Source of the DNA: Bacteroidales bacterium
GTDB lineage: Bacteria > Bacteroidota > Bacteroidia > Bacteroidales > JAGOPY01
NCBI GenBank assembly: GCA_017991835.1
Contig: JAGOPY010000003.1
Location: forward strand, 62,001-126,000
Length of the DNA: 64,000 bases
Reading direction: 5' to 3'
A program made the translations under genes and the position numbers. Below, piece after piece: positions 17,135 through 26,340 of the stretch. Under the pieces are notes generated by a model, which ran no database searches, was not told the DNA's origin, and saw only the letters and a list, made by a program, of their open reading frames with translations. Within the stretch, counting starts at the first letter, position 1. Each line of letters opens with the position of its first letter.

Positions 17135-20100
17135 ATGAGAAAGCTATTTACTGTACTATTTTTATTTGTGATTTATAAATTATCTATCGCCCAGAATGAA
17201 GCTAATATATTATACTTCACACATGGTTGCGGCTTGGATTTCAATATGGGAATTCCTGAAGTTCTGTATGATGGACAGGCAGTACATGGTTCAGCAAGTT
17301 CAACTATCAGTGATACATCCGGGAGTTTCTTGTTTTGTGTTGATACAAAATATATATATTCAATTTATGGCATCATGCAAAATAGTGACGGTCTGGTTAA
17401 TACAGGAATATCAGGTTTGGCCACGGTCAAATGGCCTGGACAGGATTCTCTATATTATGTATTTACAGCTGCCGATCCTAATTTACCCTATGCCGGATTC
17501 TATTATTCCATCGTAGATATTAGCCTGGGGCTTGGCGGTGTGGTAACAGAATTAAATGTTCCAGTTCCAGAATGTTGGGATGTGAGTGATCGCATTGCAA
17601 TCACAAAGAAGGATAAATCGGATGATGTTTGGGTAATAGTCAGAAAGAATGAAGAGGAGGCCATTGCAGCATTCCTTATCGATGAAAATGGATTTCATTC
17701 CGACCCGGTTATTTCAGCAATGCCACATATCGAAATGACCTGGCAAAGTATGTGGGGGTATATAAAAATCTCCTCTGATAAACATTTCCTGACTTTAACA
17801 TATGGTGGTCATGGATTTGAAGTATGCAGCTTTAATGCTACAAATGGAAATGCTGTTCACTTGTTTTTAATTACAAGTCCAAGTATTGTCGCTCCTAGTT
17901 GTTCTGGTGTTGAATTTTCTCCTGATTCAAAATATCTTTATGTAAATTTTAATGGAGTTGACACAAGTGAATTGTACCAATATGATATGCAATATGTTAC
18001 GGATTCAGCTATGTTTAAAAGTTCCGCATTGAAAATTAATACCTACCATACGTTTGATTTACACCTCGCAAGAGATGGAAGGATTTATTGCACACCTCTC
18101 CAGGTCTTGGATCCTAATAAGAGATATTTTATCAGCGTGATTGAAAATCCTTGGATCAGAGGAGACGGATGTTCCCTCGTTAACAATGTACTTAACTTAT
18201 TTCCAAATCAAGTAGGGTGGGGTTTCCCCAACATCCTCGTCGACTACCTCCTCCGCTTCGAATGGACCGGCGAAACGTGCCAGGGCTACCCGATCCACTT
18301 CAAGCCCAACTTCATTCCTACACCTCAAACCATCCAATGGAATTTTGATGATGGGCCGGGAAGCAATTCGTGGCAGCTTTCACCGACCTATACTTTTAAA
18401 AATCCCGGTGTTCATGAGGTGAAGGTTGATGTGTGGTACCCTTCCGGGAGATATGAGCACACCTCCAGGGAGATAGAGATCTTACCGTCACCGCAACCCG
18501 ATCTCGGCCCGGATACGTTGATCTGTAAAGACGCTACGCTGGTGCTCAGCGCAAACTGCGAAGCCGATTTCTTCTCCTGGTCCACCGGACAGTTCGGCGT
18601 TTCATCGATAACTGTTTCTGATTCAGGAACCTACTGGGTACGTGGCCGTTTCAACAATTCCGGATGCATGGGATATGACACGATCCATGTCGGCTTTCAC
18701 GCTCCAGCAATTATCGATGAAACCAACCTGATAATCACACCAACCACCTGCAACGGAGCAAGCGGATCGATTACAGGGCTCATTGCTCATGGCTATTCGC
18801 CTTTCGCGTACAGATGGAAGGACCTCTCCGAGGTCCAGGTTGGAACGGATATTGACGTGTCCGGACTCCCGGCGGGGCAATATTATCTCACAATTACTGA
18901 CGCTAACGGTTGCGAGACAGTTTCCAATGTTTACACCATCGAAGATGCCGGGAACCTGCAGGTTCTGAACGTTGAACAAACCCGCCCGCACTGCGGAAGG
19001 CCTGATGGTCAGATCATTATTCATGCGTTTTCTCCCGCTGGTTCTGCATTGCAGTATTCAATCAATGATGGTGATTCTTACCAGGCCGACAGTGTCTTCT
19101 TAGGGCTGCCTGCTGCTAGTTACGTGGTGCGGGTTACGGATGGAGTTGGGTGCTATGGATTTTATAATGATAATCCGGTTTTATTGGATGATATCCCAGG
19201 TCCTCAGGTCGTTGATGTGATTGTTACGGATGAAACCGATTTTCTGGGGAATGGCGCGATTGAGATTGTGGCAACAGGATCTACTCCGGTTATTTTCTAT
19301 TCAATTGACAGCGGAGCGACTTATCAATTGAACAATGGAACCTTTAACAATATAGGATCTGGGATTTACAATTTACAAATTTGGGATGAGAATGGGTGTG
19401 ATACCACGTTTACGGTTGAGATTCAAAATATTATACTGACATGGTTGCATGCGGTTACAGGCGAAGGAGGACATTGTTTAGGCAATACGGCAATGGTGCC
19501 GGTGAATGTCGATAATTTCAATGCTGTTGCCGATTTTCACCTGAAGCTGGGATATAATGCCGGTAATCTGGAATGCGAAGGCTTTGCTAATGTTAATGTT
19601 CAATTGTTGGATAGCCTTACCGGTTGGGTTGATGCGATTGCAGGAGATATCCATCTGACATGGAATGGTGAATTACCGCTGACTTTTATTCAGCCGGAAA
19701 AAGTAGCCGACCTGGTTTTCACTACCAAAAATCCCGGGCAGGGAGAGCTTTCGTGGTACACCGGGGAAACAGAAAGCTATTTCACAAATTCTTCAGGCAA
19801 TCCTATCCCTGCCGAGTTTCAGACCGGCGAGGTGAAGATCTATGAACCCCCGGAGATCATCCTGGATCAAAGCAAAACCGTTTGCACCGGACAATTCGTT
19901 AGCCTGATGAGCATCGCGGTTGGCAACCAGAACCCTCTGACTTTCCGTTGGATTTATCCAACGGGCGATTCCACCAGCACCGATCCCTTTTTCTTCTCCG
20001 TCACCCCCGCCGACGCCGGACTCTACACCCTCCTCGCCACCGACCGCGTCGGCTGCACCGACCAGAAAAGCATTGAGCTGACCGTCAGCGAGAATCCCGT

Positions 20101-20605
20101 AGCCGCTTTCCATGGAACCGATACACTGGAAATGCATGCCGGCGAGGTGCTGGATGCAGGCGAAGGGATGGCGTCGTATAAATGGAACACCGCAGACTCG
20201 ACGCAAAGCATTGTGATCCAGGCTGAAGGAAAATACCTGGTTGAGATGGAGTCTCAAATCGGTTGCATCGGACGAGACTCCATCTACATTAAACTGTCCT
20301 TCGAAGAAATCCCCGATTTCAAAATATTCATTCCCAACGCCTTTTCTCCCGACGGAGATGGAATCAACGACAGTTTTCAAATCAAGCTCACGAATTCAAC
20401 ATTCAACATTCAACATTCAACATTAAGAATTTTCGATCGGTGGGGTGGGGAAGTGTTTTTTGGAGATGGCATCTCATCAGGATGGGACGGGAAGAAGAAC
20501 GGGAAGGAATGCCCCGGCGGAGTGTATGTTTACAAGATCGTTTTTTCTGTGGATGGGGTTCCCGGAAGCCAGGAACGGGTGGGAACGGTGATGCTGGTGA
20601 GATGA
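17135..20605 (+). CDS. Giant secreted protein with SprB, cohesin-like and T9SS type B sorting domains (copy 2)
   Basis: I start this 1156-residue protein at ATG 17135 (MRKLFTVLFLFVIYKLSIAQ), which gives a perfect signal peptide; the earlier in-frame ATG 17078 lies before the terminator hairpin. The N-terminal 370 residues resemble the same region of the 12446 protein in architecture (for example GVEFSPDSKYLY versus GIEFSPDSKFLF) but differ widely in sequence. From about residue 369 on, the two proteins are almost the same: PKD-like, SprB-type, cohesin-like, Ig-like and type B sorting domains ending RVGTVMLVR. It is predicted to be T9SS cargo displayed on the cell surface. The mixture of identical and divergent blocks suggests gene conversion between neighbours rather than simple duplication. 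Confidence 0.87.
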   Translation: MRKLFTVLFLFVIYKLSIAQNEANILYFTHGCGLDFNMGIPEVLYDGQAVHGSASSTISDTSGSFLFCVDTKYIYSIYGIMQNSDGLVNTGISGLATVKWPGQDSLYYVFTAADPNLPYAGFYYSIVDISLGLGGVVTELNVPVPECWDVSDRIAITKKDKSDDVWVIVRKNEEEAIAAFLIDENGFHSDPVISAMPHIEMTWQSMWGYIKISSDKHFLTLTYGGHGFEVCSFNATNGNAVHLFLITSPSIVAPSCSGVEFSPDSKYLYVNFNGVDTSELYQYDMQYVTDSAMFKSSALKINTYHTFDLHLARDGRIYCTPLQVLDPNKRYFISVIENPWIRGDGCSLVNNVLNLFPNQVGWGFPNILVDYLLRFEWTGETCQGYPIHFKPNFIPTPQTIQWNFDDGPGSNSWQLSPTYTFKNPGVHEVKVDVWYPSGRYEHTSREIEILPSPQPDLGPDTLICKDATLVLSANCEADFFSWSTGQFGVSSITVSDSGTYWVRGRFNNSGCMGYDTIHVGFHAPAIIDETNLIITPTTCNGASGSITGLIAHGYSPFAYRWKDLSEVQVGTDIDVSGLPAGQYYLTITDANGCETVSNVYTIEDAGNLQVLNVEQTRPHCGRPDGQIIIHAFSPAGSALQYSINDGDSYQADSVFLGLPAASYVVRVTDGVGCYGFYNDNPVLLDDIPGPQVVDVIVTDETDFLGNGAIEIVATGSTPVIFYSIDSGATYQLNNGTFNNIGSGIYNLQIWDENGCDTTFTVEIQNIILTWLHAVTGEGGHCLGNTAMVPVNVDNFNAVADFHLKLGYNAGNLECEGFANVNVQLLDSLTGWVDAIAGDIHLTWNGELPLTFIQPEKVADLVFTTKNPGQGELSWYTGETESYFTNSSGNPIPAEFQTGEVKIYEPPEIILDQSKTVCTGQFVSLMSIAVGNQNPLTFRWIYPTGDSTSTDPFFFSVTPADAGLYTLLATDRVGCTDQKSIELTVSENPVAAFHGTDTLEMHAGEVLDAGEGMASYKWNTADSTQSIVIQAEGKYLVEMESQIGCIGRDSIYIKLSFEEIPDFKIFIPNAFSPDGDGINDSFQIKLTNSTFNIQHSTLRIFDRWGGEVFFGDGISSGWDGKKNGKECPGGVYVYKIVFSVDGVPGSQERVGTVMLVR
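18240..20605 (+). repeat. Duplicated block, copy 2 (partner 13770-16138)
   Basis: See the entry for copy 1. The block starts mid-gene at the end of the propeller-like region and runs to the stop codon; sequence similarity stops immediately after the stop. Confidence 0.9.
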
Positions 20606-20678
20606 CAAAAAAATCCCCCACTGAAAACTTAACTCTAAAATCTTAACACTTATCTTCCCACTTTGAACTTTTAACTAT

Positions 20679-20686
20679 TAACTTTG
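20679..20686 (+). promoter_or_regulatory. -7 box (TAACTTTG) ahead of the TPP riboswitch
   Basis: TAACTTTG matches TAnnTTTG and would start transcription near 20692, a few bases before the riboswitch core, which is the expected arrangement. Confidence 0.55.
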
Positions 20687-20695
20687 CACTGATTC

Positions 20696-20765
20696 AGGGG
20701 TGCCTTAAATTTCAGGCTGAGATCATACCCATTGAACCTGATCCGGGTAATGCCGGCGTAGGAAT
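20696..20765 (+). promoter_or_regulatory. TPP (THI-box) riboswitch
   Basis: The conserved thi-box elements appear in order: GGGGTGCC at 20697-20704, GGCTGAGATCATACCC at 20715-20730, TTGAACCTGATCCGGGTAA at 20732-20750 and TGCCGGCGTAGGAA at 20751-20764. These form the P1-P5 helices that bind thiamine pyrophosphate. It lies about 90 bases before the TonB-dependent receptor at 20853, so the receptor is predicted to be repressed when thiamine pyrophosphate is plentiful and is probably a thiamine or thiamine-precursor importer. I do not see an obvious terminator; control may be at translation. Confidence 0.93.
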
Positions 20766-20803
20766 GTGATATCCTCTCTTTGATTTTGGTAACCCTTTTT
20801 CAA

Positions 20804-20831
20804 TAGGCAGTAGGCAGTAGGCAGTAGGCAG
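20804..20831. repeat. (TAGGCAG)4 heptamer array in the riboswitch leader
   Basis: Four perfect TAGGCAG units lie between the riboswitch and the start codon at 20853. The array replaces the place where the expression platform would be expected. Confidence 0.9.
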
Positions 20832-20852
20832 TTTTAAATTTAATAATCAACT

Positions 20853-23267
20853 ATGATGAAAAGGGTGCTATTTATTTTGATTTGGGCTTGTTGTATTCCA
20901 ATTCTAACATTTGGGCAGATAGATCTGAAGGGCGTTGTTTCGGATGCGGAAACCCGCGAACCACTGGCCGGGGCGCACATCCTTGTCGAAAATACCTTTA
21001 TCGCCGCCATCTCCTCCCCTTCCGGGCAGTTCCGGATAACAGGACTGAAACAGGGAGGATACCGTGTTATCGTATCGTACGTCGGCTATGAAAAATCATC
21101 ATCTTTCATCAAAATAAATAAAGATACTACACTTGAAATCAGCCTGAGGCCTTCAGCCATCATGGGTTCTGAGGTGATCGTCACCGCAACCCGCGCTGCC
21201 AATAACTCCCCAGCTACCTTTTCGACCATCACTTCCAAAGAGATCGGTGCCCTCAACCTGGGACAGGACCTTCCAATGCTGCTCCAGACCAGCCCGTCGG
21301 TCGTGACCACTTCCGATGCGGGTAACGGGATCGGATACAGCAATATGCGCATCCGGGGAACGGACCTTAACCGGATCAATGTGACCATCAACGGCATCCC
21401 GCTCAACGATTCCGAATCGCACGGCGTCTGGTGGGTCGACCTGCCCGACTTCGCCTCTTCATCCGAGAGCATCCAGATCCAGCGAGGCGTTGGCACCTCG
21501 ACTAACGGCGCGGCCGCTTTCGGGGCCAGTATCAACATCCGGACAGACGATCCCGAACCGCTGCCCTACGGGGAACTAAGCGCATCAGCAGGCTCATTCG
21601 AAACCTTTAAACTGACCTTCAAAGCCGGCACCGGGCTGATCAAAGGAAAATGGGCCTTCGACGGCCGGTTCTCAAAGATCAACTCCGGTGGTTATATCGA
21701 CAGGGCCTCATCCGACCTGTCTTCCTTTGCCCTCTCAGGAGGATATTTCGGAAAGAAATCAATTGTCAGGCTCCTCATGGTTTCGGGAACGGAGAAGACC
21801 TACCAGGCCTGGGATGGCGTCCCCGGGTACCTGCTCGACTCCAACCGGACCTATAATGGCCTTGGAGCTTATCTCGACAATAATGGCAACATAAAATATT
21901 ATGATAATCAGACAGATAATTACCTGCAGACCCATTATCATCTGAACTGGATGCAAACGCTCGGCAGCGACTGGAACCTGGCCACCGCGTTCCACTATAC
22001 CCGGGGATTCGGTTATTATGAAGAATACCGGACCGGCCAGGATTTCGAGGATTACCAATCAGGCAACGTCATTATTGGTAGTGACACCATCACATCTGCC
22101 GATCTGGTCCGGCGCCGCTATCTCGACAACCACTTCTACGGTTTTACTTTCGGATTGAATTATGACGATAAGCATCGGGTCAGGGCAACCATTGGCGGAG
22201 CAGTCAATTTCTACGACGGCAGCCATTACGGCGAGGTGATCTGGGCGAAAACGCCGGGCGGTTTCCCGAAGGATTTCCGCTGGTACGATAGCGAATCGGG
22301 AAAGCTCGACGCCAATATCTACGTAAAAGCTGCCTGGCAGGCGGCAGAACGGCTGAACCTATACGGCGACCTCCAGATCCGGCGGATCAGTTACACCATC
22401 TCAGGGATTGACAACGATCTCAGGGACATCAGCCAGGATCACATTTACACTTTTCTCAATCCGAAAATCGGGGGATACCTGACAATTAACGAACACAACG
22501 AAGCGTATCTCTCATTTGCCGTCGGCAGCCGAGAACCCAACCGCAGTGCCCTGATCGATGCCAACCCGGCACGCCCCTACCCTGTTGCAGAGCATCTCTA
22601 CAATACGGAAGCGGGGTATAAGTTCAACAGCCGGAAGATTGCCTTGACAGCCAACCTGTATTTTATGTATTATGCCGACCAGCTTGTTCTCACCGGCCGG
22701 ATCAACGATGTAGGCGATCCGGTTATGGAAAATGTGGATAAAAGCTATCGTGCCGGTATCGAGACCTCACTCGCACTGAACCTGGCAAAGAATCTACGCT
22801 GGGATGTAAATGCAACACTAAGCATGAACAAGATCGTGGATTTCACCGAATATGTCGATAACTGGGACGAATGGCCCGAACAGATCATCATCCGGCATAG
22901 AACAACCGATATCGCATTTTCGCCTTCGGTTATCGCCGGCAGCAGCCTGGGCTGGAAACCGGTTAAAGATATGCAAATCACCCTGATCAGTAAGTATGTC
23001 GGAAAGCAATATATCGACAATACTTCCAGCGATGAGCGCAAACTTGATCCCTATTTCACAAACGACATTCTCCTGAACTACACTATCAGCCTGAAATCCC
23101 TGAAACAGCTCGGCTTCAGCTTGAAGATCAACAACATTACGAATACTGAATATGAGTCCAACGCCTGGGTTTACCGGTACTATTCAGAAGGGAATTATGG
23201 CGTTTATGACGGATATTTCCCGCAGGCGGGGATACATTTCCTGGCGGGGATTGAATTAAAGTTCTGA
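20853..23267 (+). CDS. TonB-dependent outer-membrane receptor, predicted thiamine/thiamine-precursor uptake
   Basis: This 804-residue protein has a signal peptide (MMKRVLFILIWACCIPILTF), a carboxypeptidase-regulatory-like domain (GVVSDAETREPLAGAHILVE, residues about 27-108), a plug domain (MRIRGTDLNRINVTINGIPL, VWWVDLPDF, IQIQRGVGTSTNGAAAFGA), and a 22-strand barrel ending in a C-terminal Phe (FLAGIELKF). It imports a substrate across the outer membrane with energy from TonB-ExbBD. The upstream TPP riboswitch is the basis for assigning thiamine or a related compound, an arrangement known in Bacteroidota. No inner-membrane transporter such as pnuT or thiamine kinase lies beside it here; smpB follows after a palindromic repeat. 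Confidence 0.93.
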   Translation: MMKRVLFILIWACCIPILTFGQIDLKGVVSDAETREPLAGAHILVENTFIAAISSPSGQFRITGLKQGGYRVIVSYVGYEKSSSFIKINKDTTLEISLRPSAIMGSEVIVTATRAANNSPATFSTITSKEIGALNLGQDLPMLLQTSPSVVTTSDAGNGIGYSNMRIRGTDLNRINVTINGIPLNDSESHGVWWVDLPDFASSSESIQIQRGVGTSTNGAAAFGASINIRTDDPEPLPYGELSASAGSFETFKLTFKAGTGLIKGKWAFDGRFSKINSGGYIDRASSDLSSFALSGGYFGKKSIVRLLMVSGTEKTYQAWDGVPGYLLDSNRTYNGLGAYLDNNGNIKYYDNQTDNYLQTHYHLNWMQTLGSDWNLATAFHYTRGFGYYEEYRTGQDFEDYQSGNVIIGSDTITSADLVRRRYLDNHFYGFTFGLNYDDKHRVRATIGGAVNFYDGSHYGEVIWAKTPGGFPKDFRWYDSESGKLDANIYVKAAWQAAERLNLYGDLQIRRISYTISGIDNDLRDISQDHIYTFLNPKIGGYLTINEHNEAYLSFAVGSREPNRSALIDANPARPYPVAEHLYNTEAGYKFNSRKIALTANLYFMYYADQLVLTGRINDVGDPVMENVDKSYRAGIETSLALNLAKNLRWDVNATLSMNKIVDFTEYVDNWDEWPEQIIIRHRTTDIAFSPSVIAGSSLGWKPVKDMQITLISKYVGKQYIDNTSSDERKLDPYFTNDILLNYTISLKSLKQLGFSLKINNITNTEYESNAWVYRYYSEGNYGVYDGYFPQAGIHFLAGIELKF

Positions 23268-23277
23268 TTGAAATTTT

Positions 23278-23368
23278 AATAGCACGCGGATGACGCGGAT
23301 TTTGCGAATAATCGCGGATAATTAAATTCGCGTAAATCCGCCGCATCCGTGATAATCCGCGTGCTATT
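23278..23368. repeat. Dispersed palindromic element, ACGCGGAT family
   Basis: A 91-base imperfect inverted repeat begins AATAGCACGCGGATGACGC and ends with the complementary ATCCGCGTGCTATT; the inner arms carry GCGGAT and ATCCGC blocks. It fills the gap between the TonB receptor and smpB. Confidence 0.85.
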
Positions 23369-23415
23369 CAATCGAAAATTATACGATCTTTGCAAACTCT
23401 TTTTTGTTAGAAACA

Positions 23416-23874
23416 ATGAGCAGTTCCGCCAAAACGATAACCATAAAAAACAAGAAGGCTTATTTCGAGTATTTCCTGCTGGAAGAATTCGAAGCGGGCA
23501 TTGTGCTTACGGGTACCGAGATCAAATCGATCCGGGAAGGCAAAGCCAGTTTTGTCGATTCTTTCTGCGCTTTCGAAAATGGCGAGCTTTTTGTTAAGAA
23601 TCTTCATATTTCAGAATATACCCTCGGAACACATTACAACCATGACCCGAAGCGTGACCGGAAATTGCTTATGAACAGGAGGGAATTGAAAAAGCTGGAA
23701 ATAAAAACGCGTGAAAAAGGATTGACAATTATACCTTTCTTATTATATATCAATGAAAAAGGACTTGCAAAGCTGAAGATCGCACTGGCAAAAGGAAAAC
23801 ACAGCTACGACAAGCGGGAAACGCTGAAGAATAAAGATATCAAACGTGAAATTGAAAGAAATAAAGAATTTTAA
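23416..23874 (+). CDS. smpB: SsrA-binding protein
   Basis: The 152-residue protein shows the SmpB fold signatures: [60 protein letters not shown] and, at the end, [20 protein letters not shown]. It binds tmRNA (SsrA) and brings it to stalled ribosomes for trans-translation. I start at ATG 23416 ([12 protein letters not shown]) rather than the TTG at 23404. Length is normal (150-160). It lies just downstream of a palindromic repeat and is followed by a thioredoxin-like gene 59 bases later. Confidence 0.97.
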   Translation: MSSSAKTITIKNKKAYFEYFLLEEFEAGIVLTGTEIKSIREGKASFVDSFCAFENGELFVKNLHISEYTLGTHYNHDPKRDRKLLMNRRELKKLEIKTREKGLTIIPFLLYINEKGLAKLKIALAKGKHSYDKRETLKNKDIKREIERNKEF

Positions 23875-23933
23875 ATTACTCTGAACAAATAATATCAAAT
23901 TAACGTTTTACTTTCGCATCTAAATAAAATAAT

Positions 23934-24494
23934 ATGAAAAAAGTCATTTTTACCGGAATCGCACTTTTTGCAGCCGTATTATTCGTTCTTCCCGCCAAAT
24001 CGCAGTCACAGGCTGCACCTTCTACCGATAAAATCAAGTGGATGGATTTCGAAGAAGCGGTCGCTATGAACCAGAAGAAACCGAAGAAAATCTTCATCGA
24101 TATGTATACCGACTGGTGCGGATGGTGCAAAAAGATGGACGCCTCGACTTTTGTCAATCCGGTGATTGTCAAATATATGAATGATAACTTCTATGCCGTG
24201 AAATTCAATGCGGAGCGGAAAGATGAAGTCACTTTCAAAGGAAAAAATTATGTGAACGGCAATCCGACCGGCAGCCGCTCATCGCATCAGCTCGCCCAGG
24301 AATTGCTTAACGGGCGAATGTCGTATCCTTCGTTCGTATTCATGGATGAATCGCTCAACAAAATAACTATTCTTCCCGGATTCCAGAAAGCGCCGCAGTT
24401 CGAAGCCGTCCTTCATTTCATAGCTAAAGACATATACAAAACGCAGAAATTCGAAGAATTCAGGGCAGGTTTTCAAACGACTGCAGTGGAATAA
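23934..24494 (+). CDS. Exported thioredoxin-fold protein with WCGWC motif
   Basis: A 186-residue protein with signal peptide (MKKVIFTGIALFAAVLFVLP, AKSQ) and one thioredoxin-like domain. IFIDMYTDWCGWCKKMDAST holds the CxxC redox centre, here CGWC, and SYPSFVFMD supplies the cis-Pro region. The type resembles the DUF255/thioredoxin_7 proteins of Bacteroidota. It is predicted to be periplasmic and to act in disulfide reduction or isomerisation. The substrate is unknown. TACTTTCG at about 23909-23916 is a one-mismatch -7 box. Confidence 0.87.
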   Translation: MKKVIFTGIALFAAVLFVLPAKSQSQAAPSTDKIKWMDFEEAVAMNQKKPKKIFIDMYTDWCGWCKKMDASTFVNPVIVKYMNDNFYAVKFNAERKDEVTFKGKNYVNGNPTGSRSSHQLAQELLNGRMSYPSFVFMDESLNKITILPGFQKAPQFEAVLHFIAKDIYKTQKFEEFRAGFQTTAVE

Positions 24495-24610
24495 TCCCTG
24501 TAGTGGTTCATAACCCTGATAAACTGTCTGTTAAATTTTGTTAAAACCCTTTACAGGCTGTTTTTCCGAAAAATCTATTTTTTTTCTTTGCACCAAAATT
24601 ACGGGTGCAT

Positions 24611-25540
24611 ATGGATATTTTAGTAGAAAATCTCACCAAGATTTACGGCACGCAACGTGCTGTCGATAACATTACATTCCGCGTAAAAACCGGTGAAGTG
24701 CTAGGTTTCCTCGGCCCTAACGGCGCCGGTAAGACGACCACCATGAAGGCGATCACGACCTACCTGGTACCCAATGAAGGCAGTATATCTGTCGGACAAT
24801 ACACTTTAAAAGACCAGGCGGAGGAGATAAAAAAGCATATCGGCTACCTTCCCGAAAACAACCCGCTTTACCAGGAAATGCCGGTCATCGATTACCTGAA
24901 ATATGTGGCGGAACTCCAGGGCATCGAAAAACCGAGGATACGGAAACGGATCCTGGAAATGGTCCGCCTGTGCGGGCTCGAAGGCGAGAAGCACAAAAAT
25001 ATATCGGAACTGTCAAAAGGCTACAAGCAGCGCGTCGGGCTGGCCCAGGCACTGATCCACGATCCCGACGTCCTGATCCTCGACGAGCCGACCGCCGGCC
25101 TCGATCCCAACCAGATCGTAGAGATCCGTGAGCTTATCAAGAAAATCGGCAAGGAAAAGACAGTGATCCTCAGCTCGCATATCCTGGCCGAGGTCGAAGC
25201 CACCTGCGACCGGATCCTCATCATCAGCAAAGGCAAGATCGTAGCCGACGGCACCGCGGAAGAACTCCGGAAACGCGCGCACGGCAAAGAAATCCTCAAA
25301 GTCAGGATCGAAGACGGGGAAGCCAACACCGTATTCACCGCCCTTAAAAACCTGGACACCGTCGAACTGGTCGACTTCATCAAAAATGAGGAATCCAGCT
25401 ATGAGATACAGAGCAAAGACGGCGTTTCATCCCGGAGAGCGGTTTTCAAACTGTGCGTCAGCAAAGGATGGACACTCACCGGAATGTCATCCATCGAAAC
25501 AAAACTCGAAGATATCTTCAGGGAATTAACCATGAATTAG
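24611..25540 (+). CDS. gldA: Gliding-motility-type ABC transporter ATP-binding protein
   Basis: This 309-residue protein starts at ATG 24611 (MDILVENLTKIYGTQRAVDN). It holds the ABC ATPase motifs: Walker A GPNGAGKTT, Q-loop region IGYLPENNPLYQEM, signature LSKGYKQRVGLAQAL, Walker B VLILDEPTAGLDP and H-loop ILSSHILAEVE. The 90-residue C-terminal extension is of the CcmA/NatA/GldA type. With the next two genes it forms the GldAFG cassette, known from Flavobacterium gliding motility but widespread in non-gliding Bacteroidota. The substrate is unknown. gldF follows 42 bases downstream. Confidence 0.9.
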   Translation: MDILVENLTKIYGTQRAVDNITFRVKTGEVLGFLGPNGAGKTTTMKAITTYLVPNEGSISVGQYTLKDQAEEIKKHIGYLPENNPLYQEMPVIDYLKYVAELQGIEKPRIRKRILEMVRLCGLEGEKHKNISELSKGYKQRVGLAQALIHDPDVLILDEPTAGLDPNQIVEIRELIKKIGKEKTVILSSHILAEVEATCDRILIISKGKIVADGTAEELRKRAHGKEILKVRIEDGEANTVFTALKNLDTVELVDFIKNEESSYEIQSKDGVSSRRAVFKLCVSKGWTLTGMSSIETKLEDIFRELTMN

Positions 25541-25582
25541 TGACTTACCTCAGGATTTATCCTGAGTATAAAAAAAATATAT

Positions 25583-26305
25583 ATGAACCAAATCTGGACA
25601 ATTGCAAAGCGGGAACTGGGGTCATTCTTCGACTCCCTCATGGCCTACATCATGATGGTGGCCTTCCTGGGATTCAGCGGATTTTTTACCTGGATCTTCG
25701 GCACCGACATCTTTTTTATCAAGCAGGCAACCATGCAGCCCTTTTTCGGCATTGCTTACTGGACGCTCTTTTTCTTTATTCCTGCAATAACCATGAGATT
25801 ATTTGCAGAAGAGAACAAGTCGGGGACCATCGAATTGCTCCTCACCCGGCCGGTAACCGACTGGCAGGTGATCGCCGGCAAATTCCTGGCCACCTTCCTG
25901 TTGATCCTGATCGCCCTGGGCCTTACCCTGCCTTACTACATCACCGTAGCCAGTCTCGGCCCGGTCGACCACGGCAGCGTGATCACCGGATATATCGGCC
26001 TGATGCTCATCAGTTGCGCATACATCAGCATCGGCCTCTTTGCCAGCTCCGTCTCCAACAACCAGATCGTCGCCTACCTCATCGCGCTGGTCATCGGGAT
26101 CTTTTTCCACATCATCTTCGACCTGCTGGCCAGCAACCTCTCGGGATTACCGGGCGAGATCATCAGCTTCCTTAGCATCTCGCAGCATTTCGAATCCATA
26201 TCCAGGGGTGTAATCGACTCACGCGACCTGATCTTCTTCTTCTCCGTGATCTTTATCTCATTAATCCTGACGGAGATGAATATCTTAAAGAAAAGAACCG
26301 CCTGA
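25583..26305 (+). CDS. gldF: Gliding-motility-type ABC transporter permease
   Basis: A 240-residue ABC-2 type membrane protein beginning MNQIWTIAKRELGSFFDSLM, with about six hydrophobic segments, the conserved AEENKSGTIELLLTRPVTDW loop and a C-terminal EMNILKKRTA tail. It is the membrane component of the GldAFG transporter. The close spacing with gldA (42 bases) and gldG (35 bases) supports one operon. Confidence 0.92.
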   Translation: MNQIWTIAKRELGSFFDSLMAYIMMVAFLGFSGFFTWIFGTDIFFIKQATMQPFFGIAYWTLFFFIPAITMRLFAEENKSGTIELLLTRPVTDWQVIAGKFLATFLLILIALGLTLPYYITVASLGPVDHGSVITGYIGLMLISCAYISIGLFASSVSNNQIVAYLIALVIGIFFHIIFDLLASNLSGLPGEIISFLSISQHFESISRGVIDSRDLIFFFSVIFISLILTEMNILKKRTA

Positions 26306-26340
26306 TCGAAATAATTCTGAAATCTGATAAAACTTAGAAT

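Noticed and set aside
25453..26175. 240-residue plus-strand frame overlapping gldA and gldF
   Set aside because: It is rich in His/Arg, lacks domain signatures and overlaps two well-supported genes.
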